Assembly (NCBI GenBank): GCA_902363735.1 | Contig: CABJBA010000002.1 | Coordinates: forward strand, 434,001-498,000 | Reading direction: 5' to 3' | DNA from: Clostridiaceae bacterium | GTDB taxonomy: Bacteria; Bacillota; Clostridia; Lachnospirales; Lachnospiraceae | Length of the DNA stretch: 64,000 bases | Part shown: positions 17,193-26,630 of the stretch, piece after piece | Position numbering within the stretch: position 1 is the stretch's first letter | Layout: each line of letters starts with the position of its first letter | Program-made: the position numbers and the translations under genes | Notes under the pieces: generated by a model | What the model was told of the DNA's origin: nothing | Databases searched by the model: none | Seen by the model: only the letters and a program-made list of their open reading frames with translations

Positions 17193-17675
17193 ATGATAAG
17201 ACCGGCATTCCCCCAGGACTTTTCCTCCATCTTAAGGGTATATGAAATTGCAAGAAAATTTATGGCTGATAATGGAAATCCTTTCCAATGGGGAGACCGT
17301 TTTCCCCCTGAAGATATGCTTAAAGAAGACATTGAAAAACAACAGCTCTACGTCTATACAAACCAGGATATGATCCATGGTGTATTTGCCTTTATTCCAG
17401 GAAAAGACTTATCTTATGAAAACATAGAAAATGGCTCCTGGAGGTCTGCTTCATCTTATAGCGCAATCCACAGAATTGCCAGTAATGGAATGGAAAGAGG
17501 CATATTTACAAAATGCATCAATTATTGCAAGGAACAAAGTCCCCACCTCAGAATTGATACTCATGAAAATAATGAGGTCATGAAATATTTGATTCAAAAA
17601 AATGGGTTCGTGAAGTGCGGAACTGTTTATGTGGAAGACGGAAGTTCAAGAATTGCCTTTGATTATCTGAAATAA
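17193..17675 (+). CDS. GNAT-family N-acetyltransferase
   Basis: 160 residues. N-terminus MIRPAFPQDFSSILRVYEIA and the distal LRIDTHENNEVMKYLIQKNG, FVKCGTVYVEDG match the GNAT fold (beta 5 and the final helix), while the acetyl-CoA loop appears as IASNGMERGIFTKCINYC. Transfers an acetyl group to an unidentified amine. Followed by its own terminator. Confidence 0.85.
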   Translation: MIRPAFPQDFSSILRVYEIARKFMADNGNPFQWGDRFPPEDMLKEDIEKQQLYVYTNQDMIHGVFAFIPGKDLSYENIENGSWRSASSYSAIHRIASNGMERGIFTKCINYCKEQSPHLRIDTHENNEVMKYLIQKNGFVKCGTVYVEDGSSRIAFDYLK

Positions 17676-17738
17676 GAATATTGGTGGATTCTGAGACTGA
17701 GAGATAAGGGTCAAGCAGTCATAAAGAAAATTTAGAAG

Positions 17739-17770
17739 GCATAAGAGCTGTATAGCTTTTGTGCTTTTTT
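17739..17770 (+). terminator. Terminator after the GNAT gene
   Basis: GCATAAGAGCT-GTAT-AGCTTTTGTGC stem (two wobble pairs) followed by TTTTTT. Confidence 0.8.
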
Positions 17771-17828
17771 GATGCACTCAAAATAAGTATAACTCCATAT
17801 AGGCGGAAACAAAGGAAATGTTTGTTCC

Positions 17829-17857
17829 TTGCACCCTTTCTTTTGAAACGCTATAAT
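17829..17857 (+). promoter_or_regulatory. Promoter of the EndoQ-like/nth operon
   Basis: TTGCAC (17829-17834), 17-bp spacer, TATAAT (17852-17857), leader about 25 nt. Confidence 0.75.
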
Positions 17858-17889
17858 AAAACATAAATTGAAAAAAGCAGGTGGTATTT

Positions 17890-19134
17890 ATGTATATAGC
17901 AGATTTACACATCCATTCCCACTATTCCAGGGCCACCAGCAAGGACTGCACCCCGGAATATTTAGACTTGTGGTCAAGACGCAAAGGGATTGGTATTCTT
18001 GGAACCGGTGATTTTACCCACCGGGGCTGGCGGGAGGAATTAAAGGAAAAACTGATTCCTGCAGAAGAAGGACTTTATAAATTAAAAAAAGAATTTTTTA
18101 TGGATAAGGATTACGGGATTGAATTTTCTTCTCCCAGGTTTGTGGTTTCCGGGGAAATCAGTTCTATTTATAAGAAAAACGGAAGGGTGAGAAAGGTTCA
18201 CAGCATCATCCTTCTTCCGGGCCTGGAAGAGGCAGAGCTTCTGGCAAAGAAACTGGAGTCCATAGGAAATCTGCATTCAGACGGCAGGCCCATTTTGGGG
18301 CTGGATTGCCGTGATCTTTTAGAAATTGTTCTGGAAACCTGCTCTCAGGCAGTTTATATTCCGGCTCATATCTGGACCCCTCACTTTTCCTTGTTTGGAG
18401 CATTTTCCGGCTTTGATTCCATTGAGGAATGTTTTGAGGATTTAACGCCTTACGTTCATGCCCTGGAAACAGGGCTTTCTTCGGATCCGTCCATGATAAG
18501 ACGGTGGTCTGCTCTGGATCGTTTTCAGCTTATATCCAATTCAGATGCCCATTCGCCGTCCAAACTGGGGAGAGAGGGGAATCTTTTGGATATAGATTTA
18601 TCTTATACAGGCATTTGGAATGCGGTTCAAAAGGGAGAAGGATTAAAGGGTACCATTGAATTTTTTCCGGAAGAAGGAAAGTACCATTATGACGGCCATA
18701 GAAAATGTAACCTTTGTCTTTCCCCTGAGGCTGCAGAAGAATATGCAGGAACGTGTCCTGCATGCGGACGGAAACTGACTACCGGGGTATTTCACCGGAT
18801 CCAACAGGTGGCTGACCGTAAGGAAGGTGATTTGGCAGGGGAGGGGAAATACTTTGAAAAGCTGATTCCTCTGCCAGAAATTATCGGTGCCTGTATGGGA
18901 TATTCTGCTGCAAGCAAAAGGGTTCAGAGTCAGTATGAATCTATGGTGAAGAAATTAGGGACAGAATTTCATATATTAAGAGACCTTTCTCCAGATGAAA
19001 TAAGTTCTGCTTCATTTAGTTTGATTTCTGAGGGAATCAGAAGGCTGAGAGAGGGAAATGTAGAGTGGAGTCCGGGATATGACGGGGAATATGGAACCTT
19101 CCGGCTGTTTGAACCAGGTGAGACGAAAAAGTAA
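17890..19134 (+). CDS. PHP-domain endonuclease Q-like DNA repair protein
   Basis: 414 residues from ATG 17890 (AGGTGG ahead). The N-terminal PHP domain shows metal ligands in ADLHIHSHYSRATS, GTGDFTHRGW, and SNSDAHSPSKLG; a zinc-ribbon with CNLC and CPAC follows near residues 280-300, then a basic C-terminal region. This is the arrangement of EndoQ, which nicks 5' of deaminated bases (uracil, hypoxanthine) and abasic sites. It lies 17 nt before nth, so two base-damage enzymes share a transcript. Activity is inferred from family. Confidence 0.85.
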   Translation: MYIADLHIHSHYSRATSKDCTPEYLDLWSRRKGIGILGTGDFTHRGWREELKEKLIPAEEGLYKLKKEFFMDKDYGIEFSSPRFVVSGEISSIYKKNGRVRKVHSIILLPGLEEAELLAKKLESIGNLHSDGRPILGLDCRDLLEIVLETCSQAVYIPAHIWTPHFSLFGAFSGFDSIEECFEDLTPYVHALETGLSSDPSMIRRWSALDRFQLISNSDAHSPSKLGREGNLLDIDLSYTGIWNAVQKGEGLKGTIEFFPEEGKYHYDGHRKCNLCLSPEAAEEYAGTCPACGRKLTTGVFHRIQQVADRKEGDLAGEGKYFEKLIPLPEIIGACMGYSAASKRVQSQYESMVKKLGTEFHILRDLSPDEISSASFSLISEGIRRLREGNVEWSPGYDGEYGTFRLFEPGETKK

Positions 19135-19151
19135 GACAGGAGCTGATACCA

Positions 19152-19781
19152 ATGAGAAAAGAAGATGTTAAAAACGTGTTGGAAACTTTGGATCGTGTTT
19201 ACGGAGTAACCAAGGAGGGATTTTACCATCAGCAGCCGTGGCAGCTTCTGGCAGCAATTATGCTCAGTGCCCAAAGTACAGATAAGCAGGTGGAAGAGGT
19301 ACTTCCTTCGCTGTACCGTCGTTTTCAGACGGCGGAGCAGATGTCAGAAGCACCTTTAGAGCAAATTGAAGATTCGATACGTTCTATTGGACTTTACAAG
19401 AATAAAGCCAGGAATTTAAAAAAATGCTGCACTCAGATTACACAGGAATATGGCGGTGAGGTTCCAAAGGATATGGATAAACTTCTCACATTGGCCGGAG
19501 TGGGAAGAAAAACAGCTACTTTGTTTCTGGCAGATGCTTATGGAATTCCAGGGGTCACGGTGGATACACATGTATTCCGTATTTCCCGGCGCCTGGGCTG
19601 GGCGCTTGGGAAAAATCCGGTGGAAGTGGAAGTGGAACTGCAGAAGGTTTTGCCTGAAGAATACTGGAACCGGATTAATTTTCAGCTGATTTATCATGGC
19701 AGGTCGGTATGCACGTCCAGGAAGGCAAAGTGCGGTGATTGTGTATTAATGGAGTGGTGTGAGAAAAAAATGGAGAAGTGA
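19152..19781 (+). CDS. nth: Endonuclease III (DNA glycosylase/AP lyase)
   Basis: 209 residues, the usual length. Removes oxidised pyrimidines and cleaves the abasic site. Helix-hairpin-helix with catalytic Lys in LAGVGRKTATLFLA, catalytic Asp in TVDTHVFRISRRLG, and a complete 4Fe-4S signature C-x6-C-x2-C-x5-C at about residues 187-203. Second gene of the operon with the EndoQ-like protein. Confidence 0.96.
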   Translation: MRKEDVKNVLETLDRVYGVTKEGFYHQQPWQLLAAIMLSAQSTDKQVEEVLPSLYRRFQTAEQMSEAPLEQIEDSIRSIGLYKNKARNLKKCCTQITQEYGGEVPKDMDKLLTLAGVGRKTATLFLADAYGIPGVTVDTHVFRISRRLGWALGKNPVEVEVELQKVLPEEYWNRINFQLIYHGRSVCTSRKAKCGDCVLMEWCEKKMEK

Positions 19782-19865
19782 CAGGGGGTTTTTAACATAT
19801 TTTACAAAGAAGGAATATCTTTTCTGATAAAGTATTGATATAATTAAGATAACTTTGCAAACTAT

Positions 19866-19892
19866 TACAATTTAACCTAAAACAGCCGATAT
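19866..19892 (+). promoter_or_regulatory. Possible sigma-D (flagellar sigma-28) promoter
   Basis: TACA (consensus TAAA), 15-bp spacer, GCCGATAT, the exact -10 element of Bacillus SigD promoters. A TATAAT overlaps at 19890-19895 but has no good -35. Start codon of the first cyclic-di-GMP gene is 85 nt downstream. Confidence 0.55.
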
Positions 19893-19977
19893 AATAATGA
19901 GTACAAGTACAGAGGGCAGGAGTTGGGCATGCTTTGTGGGAGAAGCCCATTCTCGTGGTATGGAAAGGCGGTAAAAT

Positions 19978-22041
19978 ATGGACAAAAGAAAAAATGACAA
20001 AATAGGTATTATAAGACGCCACTTCCCCGGTGCTTTTCTGCGCACTGCAGATTATCCTGATGGAATCCAGCCAGGAAAAATAGCTTTGAGAATCACTGTT
20101 TTATATTTAACTACGGGAATCTTATGGATACTGTTTTCCGACAGGCTTCTTCTTGAATTGGTTACAAATAAACAGCTGTTATCTGTTGTCAGTATGGCAA
20201 AGGGATGGTTTTATGTGGTGATTACTGCTGCAATGCTGTATTTTTTAATCAAAGCTTCTATTTCAAAAATACAATCCATTAACGTTGAACTAGTGAATTA
20301 CTATAAAGAAATGAGGGAGATTCACGAAAAGCTGACAGCCTCAGAGCAGAAACTGCAGAAACAAATCGAGATGCTGAAGGAAAGCGAAGAGCGGTACAAA
20401 ATGATTTCGGAAGCCGCAAATGACGGAATATGGAATGAAAGACGGGGGGAAAGAAATTTTTCCGAACGGTGGTTTGAAATTACCGGTTACAGCAAGGAGG
20501 ACTTGCAGCAATATGATAGCTGGGTGTCTTTAATCCATCCGGAGGACGCTCCCAAGGTTTTTCAGAAACTGGATGAAAACCGTATCAACAGAGATTCTAA
20601 TTATCTCTGTGAATACCGGCTGCGATATAAGGATGGCAATTACCGCTGGATTTTGTCTAAGGCCAGACTGGTTTTTGACCATTCCGGCGAAATTATACGA
20701 AGTGCCGGCTCCCATACGGATATATCCGAACTGAAAAAGTACGAGGATGAGCTGATGCGCCTGGCGTACGAAGATTATTTGACACACCTTCCCAACAGGA
20801 TCGCTTTTTATGAGAAAGTGAAGTGGGAATTATCCGGATGTCCGGAGCAGAAAAAGGCTTTGATGTTTATTGATATTGATAATTTTAAATACATAAATGA
20901 TACCTTAGGGCATGTATGCGGAGATAAACTGATATCCCAAATCGGCGAACGTCTGATGGAGTTGTCATGCAGCAATCAGTCTGTTTACCGGATCGGCGGA
21001 GATGAGTTTATTGTATTTGTACATCATTACGGAACCATTGATGAAGTTACCTCTATTGCAGAAGCGGTAATTCAATCCTTCGGACAATCGTTCAAGCTGC
21101 CAGAATGCACGTTAAATATTACAGTATCTTTAGGAATTGCACTGTATCCGATTCATGGGAATGATGTGGACACTCTTTTAAAATGTGCAGATATGGCAAT
21201 GTATAAAGCAAAATCAATTGCCCATGGACGATATATTTTCTATACCCGGGACATGGATATGAAGGTTCAGGAGCGCATGACCCTGGAAAACGAACTGCGC
21301 AGGGCATTGGAGCGCGACGAATTCAGCCTTAGTTATCAGCCCCAGCTGGATATTGAGTCCGGAAAAATTCATTCTATGGAAGCACTGCTGCGGTGGAATA
21401 ATCAAAATCTGGGTTCTGTTTCTCCTTTAAAATTTATAAGTATAGCAGAGGAAACTAATTTAATAAACCCCATTGGAGACTGGGTTTTGTTAAACGCATG
21501 CAAATTTTTAAAAAGTCTTCATGACCAGGGATACTCAGGACTGTCCGTTTCCGTAAATGTTTCTATCATCCAGTTAATGCAGCATGATTTTACGGAAAAG
21601 GTCATAAAGACACTTTCACAGACGGAGCTGGAACCTGAATATGTGGAACTGGAAATTACAGAATCAGTGCTGATTGAGTCCTATGAGGTGATTAAGGATA
21701 AGCTGATGGAATTAAGGGAAAAAGGAATCAAAATTGCTCTCGATGATTTTGGCACCGGATACTCGTCTCTCAGCTACCTGACCCATATTCCCATTAATAC
21801 ACTGAAAATTGATAAAATGTTTGTGGATACCATATTAAATGACAGTGACGGAACTTCTCTTACCAGCATGATTATTATGATCGGACGTAAGCTGGGCCTT
21901 TCCATTGTTGCCGAAGGTGTGGAAACAGAAAATCAGCTGCTGTATTTAAAAAAGCATAATTGCCATATGATTCAGGGATATTATTTCAGTAAACCTCTTC
22001 TCCAGGAAGAAATGATTGATTTACTGAATAAAGACTTATAA
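19978..22041 (+). CDS. Membrane PAS-GGDEF-EAL cyclic-di-GMP protein
   Basis: 687 residues. Two membrane segments near residues 38-58 and 72-92, a coiled stretch, a PAS/PAC sensor (about 140-255), a GGDEF domain with an intact RIGGDEF near residue 340, and an EAL domain with EALLRW near 467, EITESVLI and DDFGTGYSSLSYL. Both catalytic halves keep key residues, so it could make and degrade cyclic-di-GMP; no RxxD inhibitory site precedes GGDEF. First of three consecutive cyclic-di-GMP genes. Confidence 0.93.
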   Translation: MDKRKNDKIGIIRRHFPGAFLRTADYPDGIQPGKIALRITVLYLTTGILWILFSDRLLLELVTNKQLLSVVSMAKGWFYVVITAAMLYFLIKASISKIQSINVELVNYYKEMREIHEKLTASEQKLQKQIEMLKESEERYKMISEAANDGIWNERRGERNFSERWFEITGYSKEDLQQYDSWVSLIHPEDAPKVFQKLDENRINRDSNYLCEYRLRYKDGNYRWILSKARLVFDHSGEIIRSAGSHTDISELKKYEDELMRLAYEDYLTHLPNRIAFYEKVKWELSGCPEQKKALMFIDIDNFKYINDTLGHVCGDKLISQIGERLMELSCSNQSVYRIGGDEFIVFVHHYGTIDEVTSIAEAVIQSFGQSFKLPECTLNITVSLGIALYPIHGNDVDTLLKCADMAMYKAKSIAHGRYIFYTRDMDMKVQERMTLENELRRALERDEFSLSYQPQLDIESGKIHSMEALLRWNNQNLGSVSPLKFISIAEETNLINPIGDWVLLNACKFLKSLHDQGYSGLSVSVNVSIIQLMQHDFTEKVIKTLSQTELEPEYVELEITESVLIESYEVIKDKLMELREKGIKIALDDFGTGYSSLSYLTHIPINTLKIDKMFVDTILNDSDGTSLTSMIIMIGRKLGLSIVAEGVETENQLLYLKKHNCHMIQGYYFSKPLLQEEMIDLLNKDL

Positions 22042-22092
22042 ACCTCTGCTTCTGTGACCTGTGTAGCCACTGGAAAAGGAGATTTGAAATAG

Positions 22093-23616
22093 ATGTATAT
22101 TTATATTTGGATTATGCTTATTGCCGTCATAGCTTCCGCCATCCTAATGGTATATGCAGTTGCAAATAATAATTCTGAAAAAGCTTTTTTCCTGATTTTT
22201 TCGTCTGTCTGTACATTTTTATATACAGTAGGTTATCTCCTGGAAATGATTTCCCCTACATTGGAAGCGGCTTTTATGGGTGTCAGGGTGCAGAAGATTG
22301 GCAATCCTTTTATTGTAATACTGAATTATCTTTTTTTGCGGGATGTCTATGGAGAAAAGCGGTTCAGCCGCCGTATGTACTGTCTTCTCTTTGCACTCCC
22401 TCTGTTTAACATGTTTACGATTCAAGCATTTCCTCTGGTAAAGCTGCATTATACCCATATTCAATACTTCCATAACGGTTTTATAGCGAACTGCCATGGG
22501 TATGCCGGCCCCATGAGTTATATAGCGACTGGGTATAATTTTGTGCTGCTCTCTTTGACCCTTCGCCGTATTTTAAAAAATTTAAAAAGAGGAGGCAAGC
22601 TGCAAAGACATCAAAATCTCTGCCTTTTAATATCGATTCTGATTCCGTTTGTGGTCAATGTTTATCACACCCTATCCTACAACTATCTCAGACTTGACTT
22701 AAATCCCTTTGCAGTTTCGGTTTCTGCTGCTTTGCTCTTGTATTCTGTCCGAATTCAAAACTTGCTGAATGCAGTTCCTTTAGCCCGCGCCCAGGTAATT
22801 GAGTCCATGACAGATGCATTTATCGTCTGTGGCAGGGATTTCACCTTTCTCGATGCAAACCAGGCGGCTAAGGAGCTCTTTCCTGAACTGAACACCCTTC
22901 CTCCCGGAGAAACCATGGAACGGATGAAGGTGATTGAGCGGGAGAGTGAGCTGGCTCTTCCCATAAATGGTGAAATGCGGTTTTATAAGATCACTCAGAC
23001 TCCGATTTTTCAAAATAGTAAAAACAGCGGTATCTGCATCGTGTTCCACGATATCACAGACAAGGAAAACCAGTTGAAGCAGCTATATGGCAAAGCCACC
23101 TTCGATCCTTTGCTGCATATTTACAATCGGGCTTCATTTTTTGACAGAGCCAATTCAAGGCTGAGTGAGGATACCGCAAAAAATAATTCTTACGGACTTC
23201 TGATGATTGATCTCGATCATTTTAAGCAGGTAAATGATACTTATGGCCACTCCTGCGGTGATATTGTGCTGGAAACCATTGCTGTCATTGTAAAAGGCCA
23301 TTTCCGTAAAAGTGATCTTGCCGGACGCTATGGAGGGGAGGAAATTGTTGTTTTACTGGAAAATATTTTATCGGAAAAAATGGTTTTTCTGGTAGAAAAA
23401 CTTTGCAGGATTATTGAAGACACTACAATTTCCTGTCAGGAAAATAATTTACATGTCACTGTCAGCATCGGAATGGCATATTCCCCTGCCGGAGGCTCAC
23501 ACAGTCTGGATGATATGCTGATCCAGGCGGATTCTGCACTGTATAAAGCAAAGAACAATGGACGCAACCGCTCCTTGTTATATAAAGAAACGGAAGGGCT
23601 TCCGGTAACATACTGA
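22093..23616 (+). CDS. Diguanylate cyclase with 7TM and PAS sensor domains
   Basis: 507 residues, AAAAGGAGA ahead of ATG 22093. About seven hydrophobic helices fill residues 1-220, resembling the N-terminal 7TM module of some histidine kinases, followed by a PAS domain (about 230-330) and a GGDEF domain with RYGGEE near residue 413. RKSD lies five residues ahead of GGEE, which is the RxxD product-inhibition site, so it is probably an active, feedback-inhibited cyclase. Lies 51 nt after the previous gene and probably in its operon. Confidence 0.92.
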   Translation: MYIYIWIMLIAVIASAILMVYAVANNNSEKAFFLIFSSVCTFLYTVGYLLEMISPTLEAAFMGVRVQKIGNPFIVILNYLFLRDVYGEKRFSRRMYCLLFALPLFNMFTIQAFPLVKLHYTHIQYFHNGFIANCHGYAGPMSYIATGYNFVLLSLTLRRILKNLKRGGKLQRHQNLCLLISILIPFVVNVYHTLSYNYLRLDLNPFAVSVSAALLLYSVRIQNLLNAVPLARAQVIESMTDAFIVCGRDFTFLDANQAAKELFPELNTLPPGETMERMKVIERESELALPINGEMRFYKITQTPIFQNSKNSGICIVFHDITDKENQLKQLYGKATFDPLLHIYNRASFFDRANSRLSEDTAKNNSYGLLMIDLDHFKQVNDTYGHSCGDIVLETIAVIVKGHFRKSDLAGRYGGEEIVVLLENILSEKMVFLVEKLCRIIEDTTISCQENNLHVTVSIGMAYSPAGGSHSLDDMLIQADSALYKAKNNGRNRSLLYKETEGLPVTY

Positions 23617-23856
23617 GATAATAATGCCATAATGTGTTGAAATTTGTTATATTTTGTGGTAAATTATAGGTGATAAGCACGTATGCTAATATCTTAATAA
23701 GGAAATACGGATGAAATACAAAATGCTTATGCAGCAAGCATATACTGCATTATTGAGTATGAAAGAAAAGGTGATCTGCTGTATTTTTAATGGTGGATTG
23801 CCTTTTATGTATATCCGGATAGGTGGGGTGCTTTTTAAGTGCTAGGGGGAGTTATG

Positions 23857-26415
23857 ATGAAAAGTAAATATTTCAGATATATAATTTTGCAGGCAGTGAC
23901 TATGTTCGTGATTTTTGCGACTATCGTGTTCCTTCTTTTGCGTTATCAGCAGACAAAAAACAATTATCTTCTATTAAGTATCGGCCAATCTGTTTCTTAT
24001 TCTGTCCAGCAGCATGTATCCATAACAGAAGGTATTCTGGCTTCATTATCCTATAACTATGAAATTGATCCCAATATTGACAAGCAGAAGTTTGATATTC
24101 TGGCGGCTCAATATATGAAAGAAAATTCTGATATTCTCTACATCCAGCATAAAGACAAGGATACCATTACAGATATGGTGTTTCCTGATACTTATGCTTA
24201 CACATTGGGCGCTTCTTTAAAAGGACGTCCGGAGGTAGAAGAAGCGATTAACAAGGCTATTGTACAGCGGATCACAACAGTCAATGATCCCTTTATCCTT
24301 CAGGGCACAAAGGATATCCTTGGCCTGGTTATCCGGTATCCTCTCTACAAAGAAGAGCAGTTTGACGGTTTTTTTGTGGTTGTCTTTGATTTGAAATCCT
24401 ACATCAATACAATGGTAAATGAGGTGGTTCCGGATTTCTACCACATCAGCATTTATGACAAAAAAGGAGGGGTTATTTGGCAGGACTCAGGTGCAAAGGG
24501 CAGATCAGTACATACCATCCGGGTTCCGGTCATGGATAATTACTGGCTTGTAAGCCTGTGGAAGGAAAACATACCGGAAGTTGGAGAAGCAGTCATACTG
24601 TTTGTACCGCTGATTGTTCTTCTTCTGGCAGGAACCCTCACTTTTTTACAGGCGGATCTATTTAAAAAGGATGAGGACATCCAGCACTTTGCCAGCCTTC
24701 ATAATGAACTGAAAAGGGTGAAGGAAAGTTATACCCTGGCTTTAGCCAGCGCCAATGACGCTCTTTGGGAGTGGAATCTCTTTACAGATGAAGTCATTAC
24801 CTCGGACAAATGGATTGATATTACAGGAAATAAGCTGAAAGGCCAGGGCTTTGGTGCCATCATACAGGAGGAGAATATTCATCAGGAGGATTTTCAGGAG
24901 CTGCTGGTGACATTTGAAAAATGTTTAAAGGGCCTGGCCCCGGAATTTCACAAGGAATACCGTATAAAGAACAAGGACAACGGCTATACCTGGGTTTTAA
25001 ACCGTGGAAAGGTTTATTTAGACGAATTTAATGTTCCAAATAAGATTGCCGGAGCAGTGTCCAATATAGATGAACGGAAACAAAGGGAATCAAAGATAGA
25101 ATATATGGCATTTTATGATATGCTGACAGGACTGCCCAACAAGTTCCGGTTCATGGGAATACTGGAAGATACCCTGAAAAGTATGGAGGAGGAGCCGGGC
25201 AGGTATTCCATTTTAATGATTGATTTGGATAATTTCAAGAACCACAATGATCTTTTGGGGTTGGAGGTTTGTGACCAGCTTCTGAATCTGGCAGCCAGCA
25301 GGCTGACACAAATTTCCGGTCCGGAAAATCTGGTAGCCAGATTTGGGGGCGATGAATTTTTGATATTGATTAGAAACTATAATGATTTAAAAGAGGTGGA
25401 AGCCCTTTGTCAGAGTATTCTGCGCATTTTTAACAATCCGTTTTCCCTGATGAAAAAATCGGTTTACCTATCTGTCAGCATTGGTGTGGTTCATTGTTTT
25501 GAATTCGGACAAACTGCAAGCGATGTGCTGCGAAATGCCGATACAGCCCTTAATAAAGCAAAAGAAAGCGGAAAAAACCAATACTGCATTTACGATGACC
25601 AAATGCACCATGACATTATCAGAAAGTCCAGTGTGGAGGTATGTATCAGGGAGGCTCTTGAGAAAGACAGCCTGATTATATACTACCAGCTTCAGCAGGA
25701 TTTGCGGCAGGACCGGGTCAGAGGTGTAGAGGCCCTTGCAAGACTCTATTCTGAGGAGCTGGGCATGATTTCTCCTCTTGAGTTTATTGCAGTGGCTGAA
25801 TACACAGGACTGATTATCCCTCTGGGGAGCTGGATATTGAAAAATGCCTGTATTCAGGGAAAGTCCTGGATTGATAAGGGATATGAGTTTGGTAAGATGT
25901 CTGTCAACATTTCCGTATACCAGCTTCACAATGAAGGCTTCTATGATTTTGTAAAGGGTGTTTTAAATGAAACCGGTTTTCCAGTGGACAGGCTGGAACT
26001 TGAGATCACAGAAAGTGTGCTTTTGGAGTTTTCAAAGAACAACATTGAAACCCTAAAAAAAGTCAGAGCCCTTGGCATCAGCATTGCTCTTGATGACTTC
26101 GGCACAGGGTATTCGTCTCTTAACTATTTAACAGCTCTGCCCATTGACGTTTTGAAGATTGACAAATCTTTTTTAGGAAAGGCCATGGAAAGAGAAACAG
26201 AGAATCAAGTGATACGAAGCATCATAGAGCTGGCTCATGGGCTGAATCTGAAGGTAGTATCTGAGGGCGTGGAGACAGAGGAGCAGAAACACCTTCTGGA
26301 AGAAATGGGATGCGACTATATTCAGGGCTATTATTTTGCCAGACCCAATGATGCGGATAAAGTTGAGGAATGGTTTACAAAAGAAAATGAAAGCGGTAAC
26401 CATTTTAGAAAATAA
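23857..26415 (+). CDS. Membrane sensor PAS-GGDEF-EAL cyclic-di-GMP protein
   Basis: 852 residues from ATG 23857 (AGGGGGAG five bases ahead; ATG 23854 is too close). A TM near residues 8-28, an extracellular Cache-like sensor (about 30-240), a second TM (EAVILFVPLIVLLLAGTLTF), PAS domain, GGDEF with RFGGDEF near residue 496, and EAL with EALARLY near 624, EITESVLL, DDFGTGYSSLNYL. Both enzymatic motifs are intact. A 240-nt gap precedes it, so it may have its own promoter, though none is clear. Confidence 0.92.
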   Translation: MKSKYFRYIILQAVTMFVIFATIVFLLLRYQQTKNNYLLLSIGQSVSYSVQQHVSITEGILASLSYNYEIDPNIDKQKFDILAAQYMKENSDILYIQHKDKDTITDMVFPDTYAYTLGASLKGRPEVEEAINKAIVQRITTVNDPFILQGTKDILGLVIRYPLYKEEQFDGFFVVVFDLKSYINTMVNEVVPDFYHISIYDKKGGVIWQDSGAKGRSVHTIRVPVMDNYWLVSLWKENIPEVGEAVILFVPLIVLLLAGTLTFLQADLFKKDEDIQHFASLHNELKRVKESYTLALASANDALWEWNLFTDEVITSDKWIDITGNKLKGQGFGAIIQEENIHQEDFQELLVTFEKCLKGLAPEFHKEYRIKNKDNGYTWVLNRGKVYLDEFNVPNKIAGAVSNIDERKQRESKIEYMAFYDMLTGLPNKFRFMGILEDTLKSMEEEPGRYSILMIDLDNFKNHNDLLGLEVCDQLLNLAASRLTQISGPENLVARFGGDEFLILIRNYNDLKEVEALCQSILRIFNNPFSLMKKSVYLSVSIGVVHCFEFGQTASDVLRNADTALNKAKESGKNQYCIYDDQMHHDIIRKSSVEVCIREALEKDSLIIYYQLQQDLRQDRVRGVEALARLYSEELGMISPLEFIAVAEYTGLIIPLGSWILKNACIQGKSWIDKGYEFGKMSVNISVYQLHNEGFYDFVKGVLNETGFPVDRLELEITESVLLEFSKNNIETLKKVRALGISIALDDFGTGYSSLNYLTALPIDVLKIDKSFLGKAMERETENQVIRSIIELAHGLNLKVVSEGVETEEQKHLLEEMGCDYIQGYYFARPNDADKVEEWFTKENESGNHFRK

Positions 26416-26630
26416 TGAGGACTTTATAAGGTTTCCTTTAAATTTAAACAGGATTGGTAAATGGCTCCTTCTCTTGGGAGGGGGAGCCGGGAAGTTTTTG
26501 TGCTTTATTACTTTCTATGTAATTTAAGAATCACTTCTCGCCCCTTTCTGGGAATGAGAGAAAGCATTTCTGTTTTTTCAAGCCTATTCGGGCATATATT
26601 TATCACCAACTTAAGGAGAAAAGTAATTTT

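Noticed and set aside
19845-19977. Cyclic-di-GMP riboswitch before the GGDEF-EAL gene
   Set aside because: The leader shows a GGGC..GCCC hairpin but none of the conserved GEMM core, so I kept only the promoter call.
25468-25929. 153-codon open frame on the minus strand
   Set aside because: Antisense to the GGDEF-EAL gene, no ribosome binding site.
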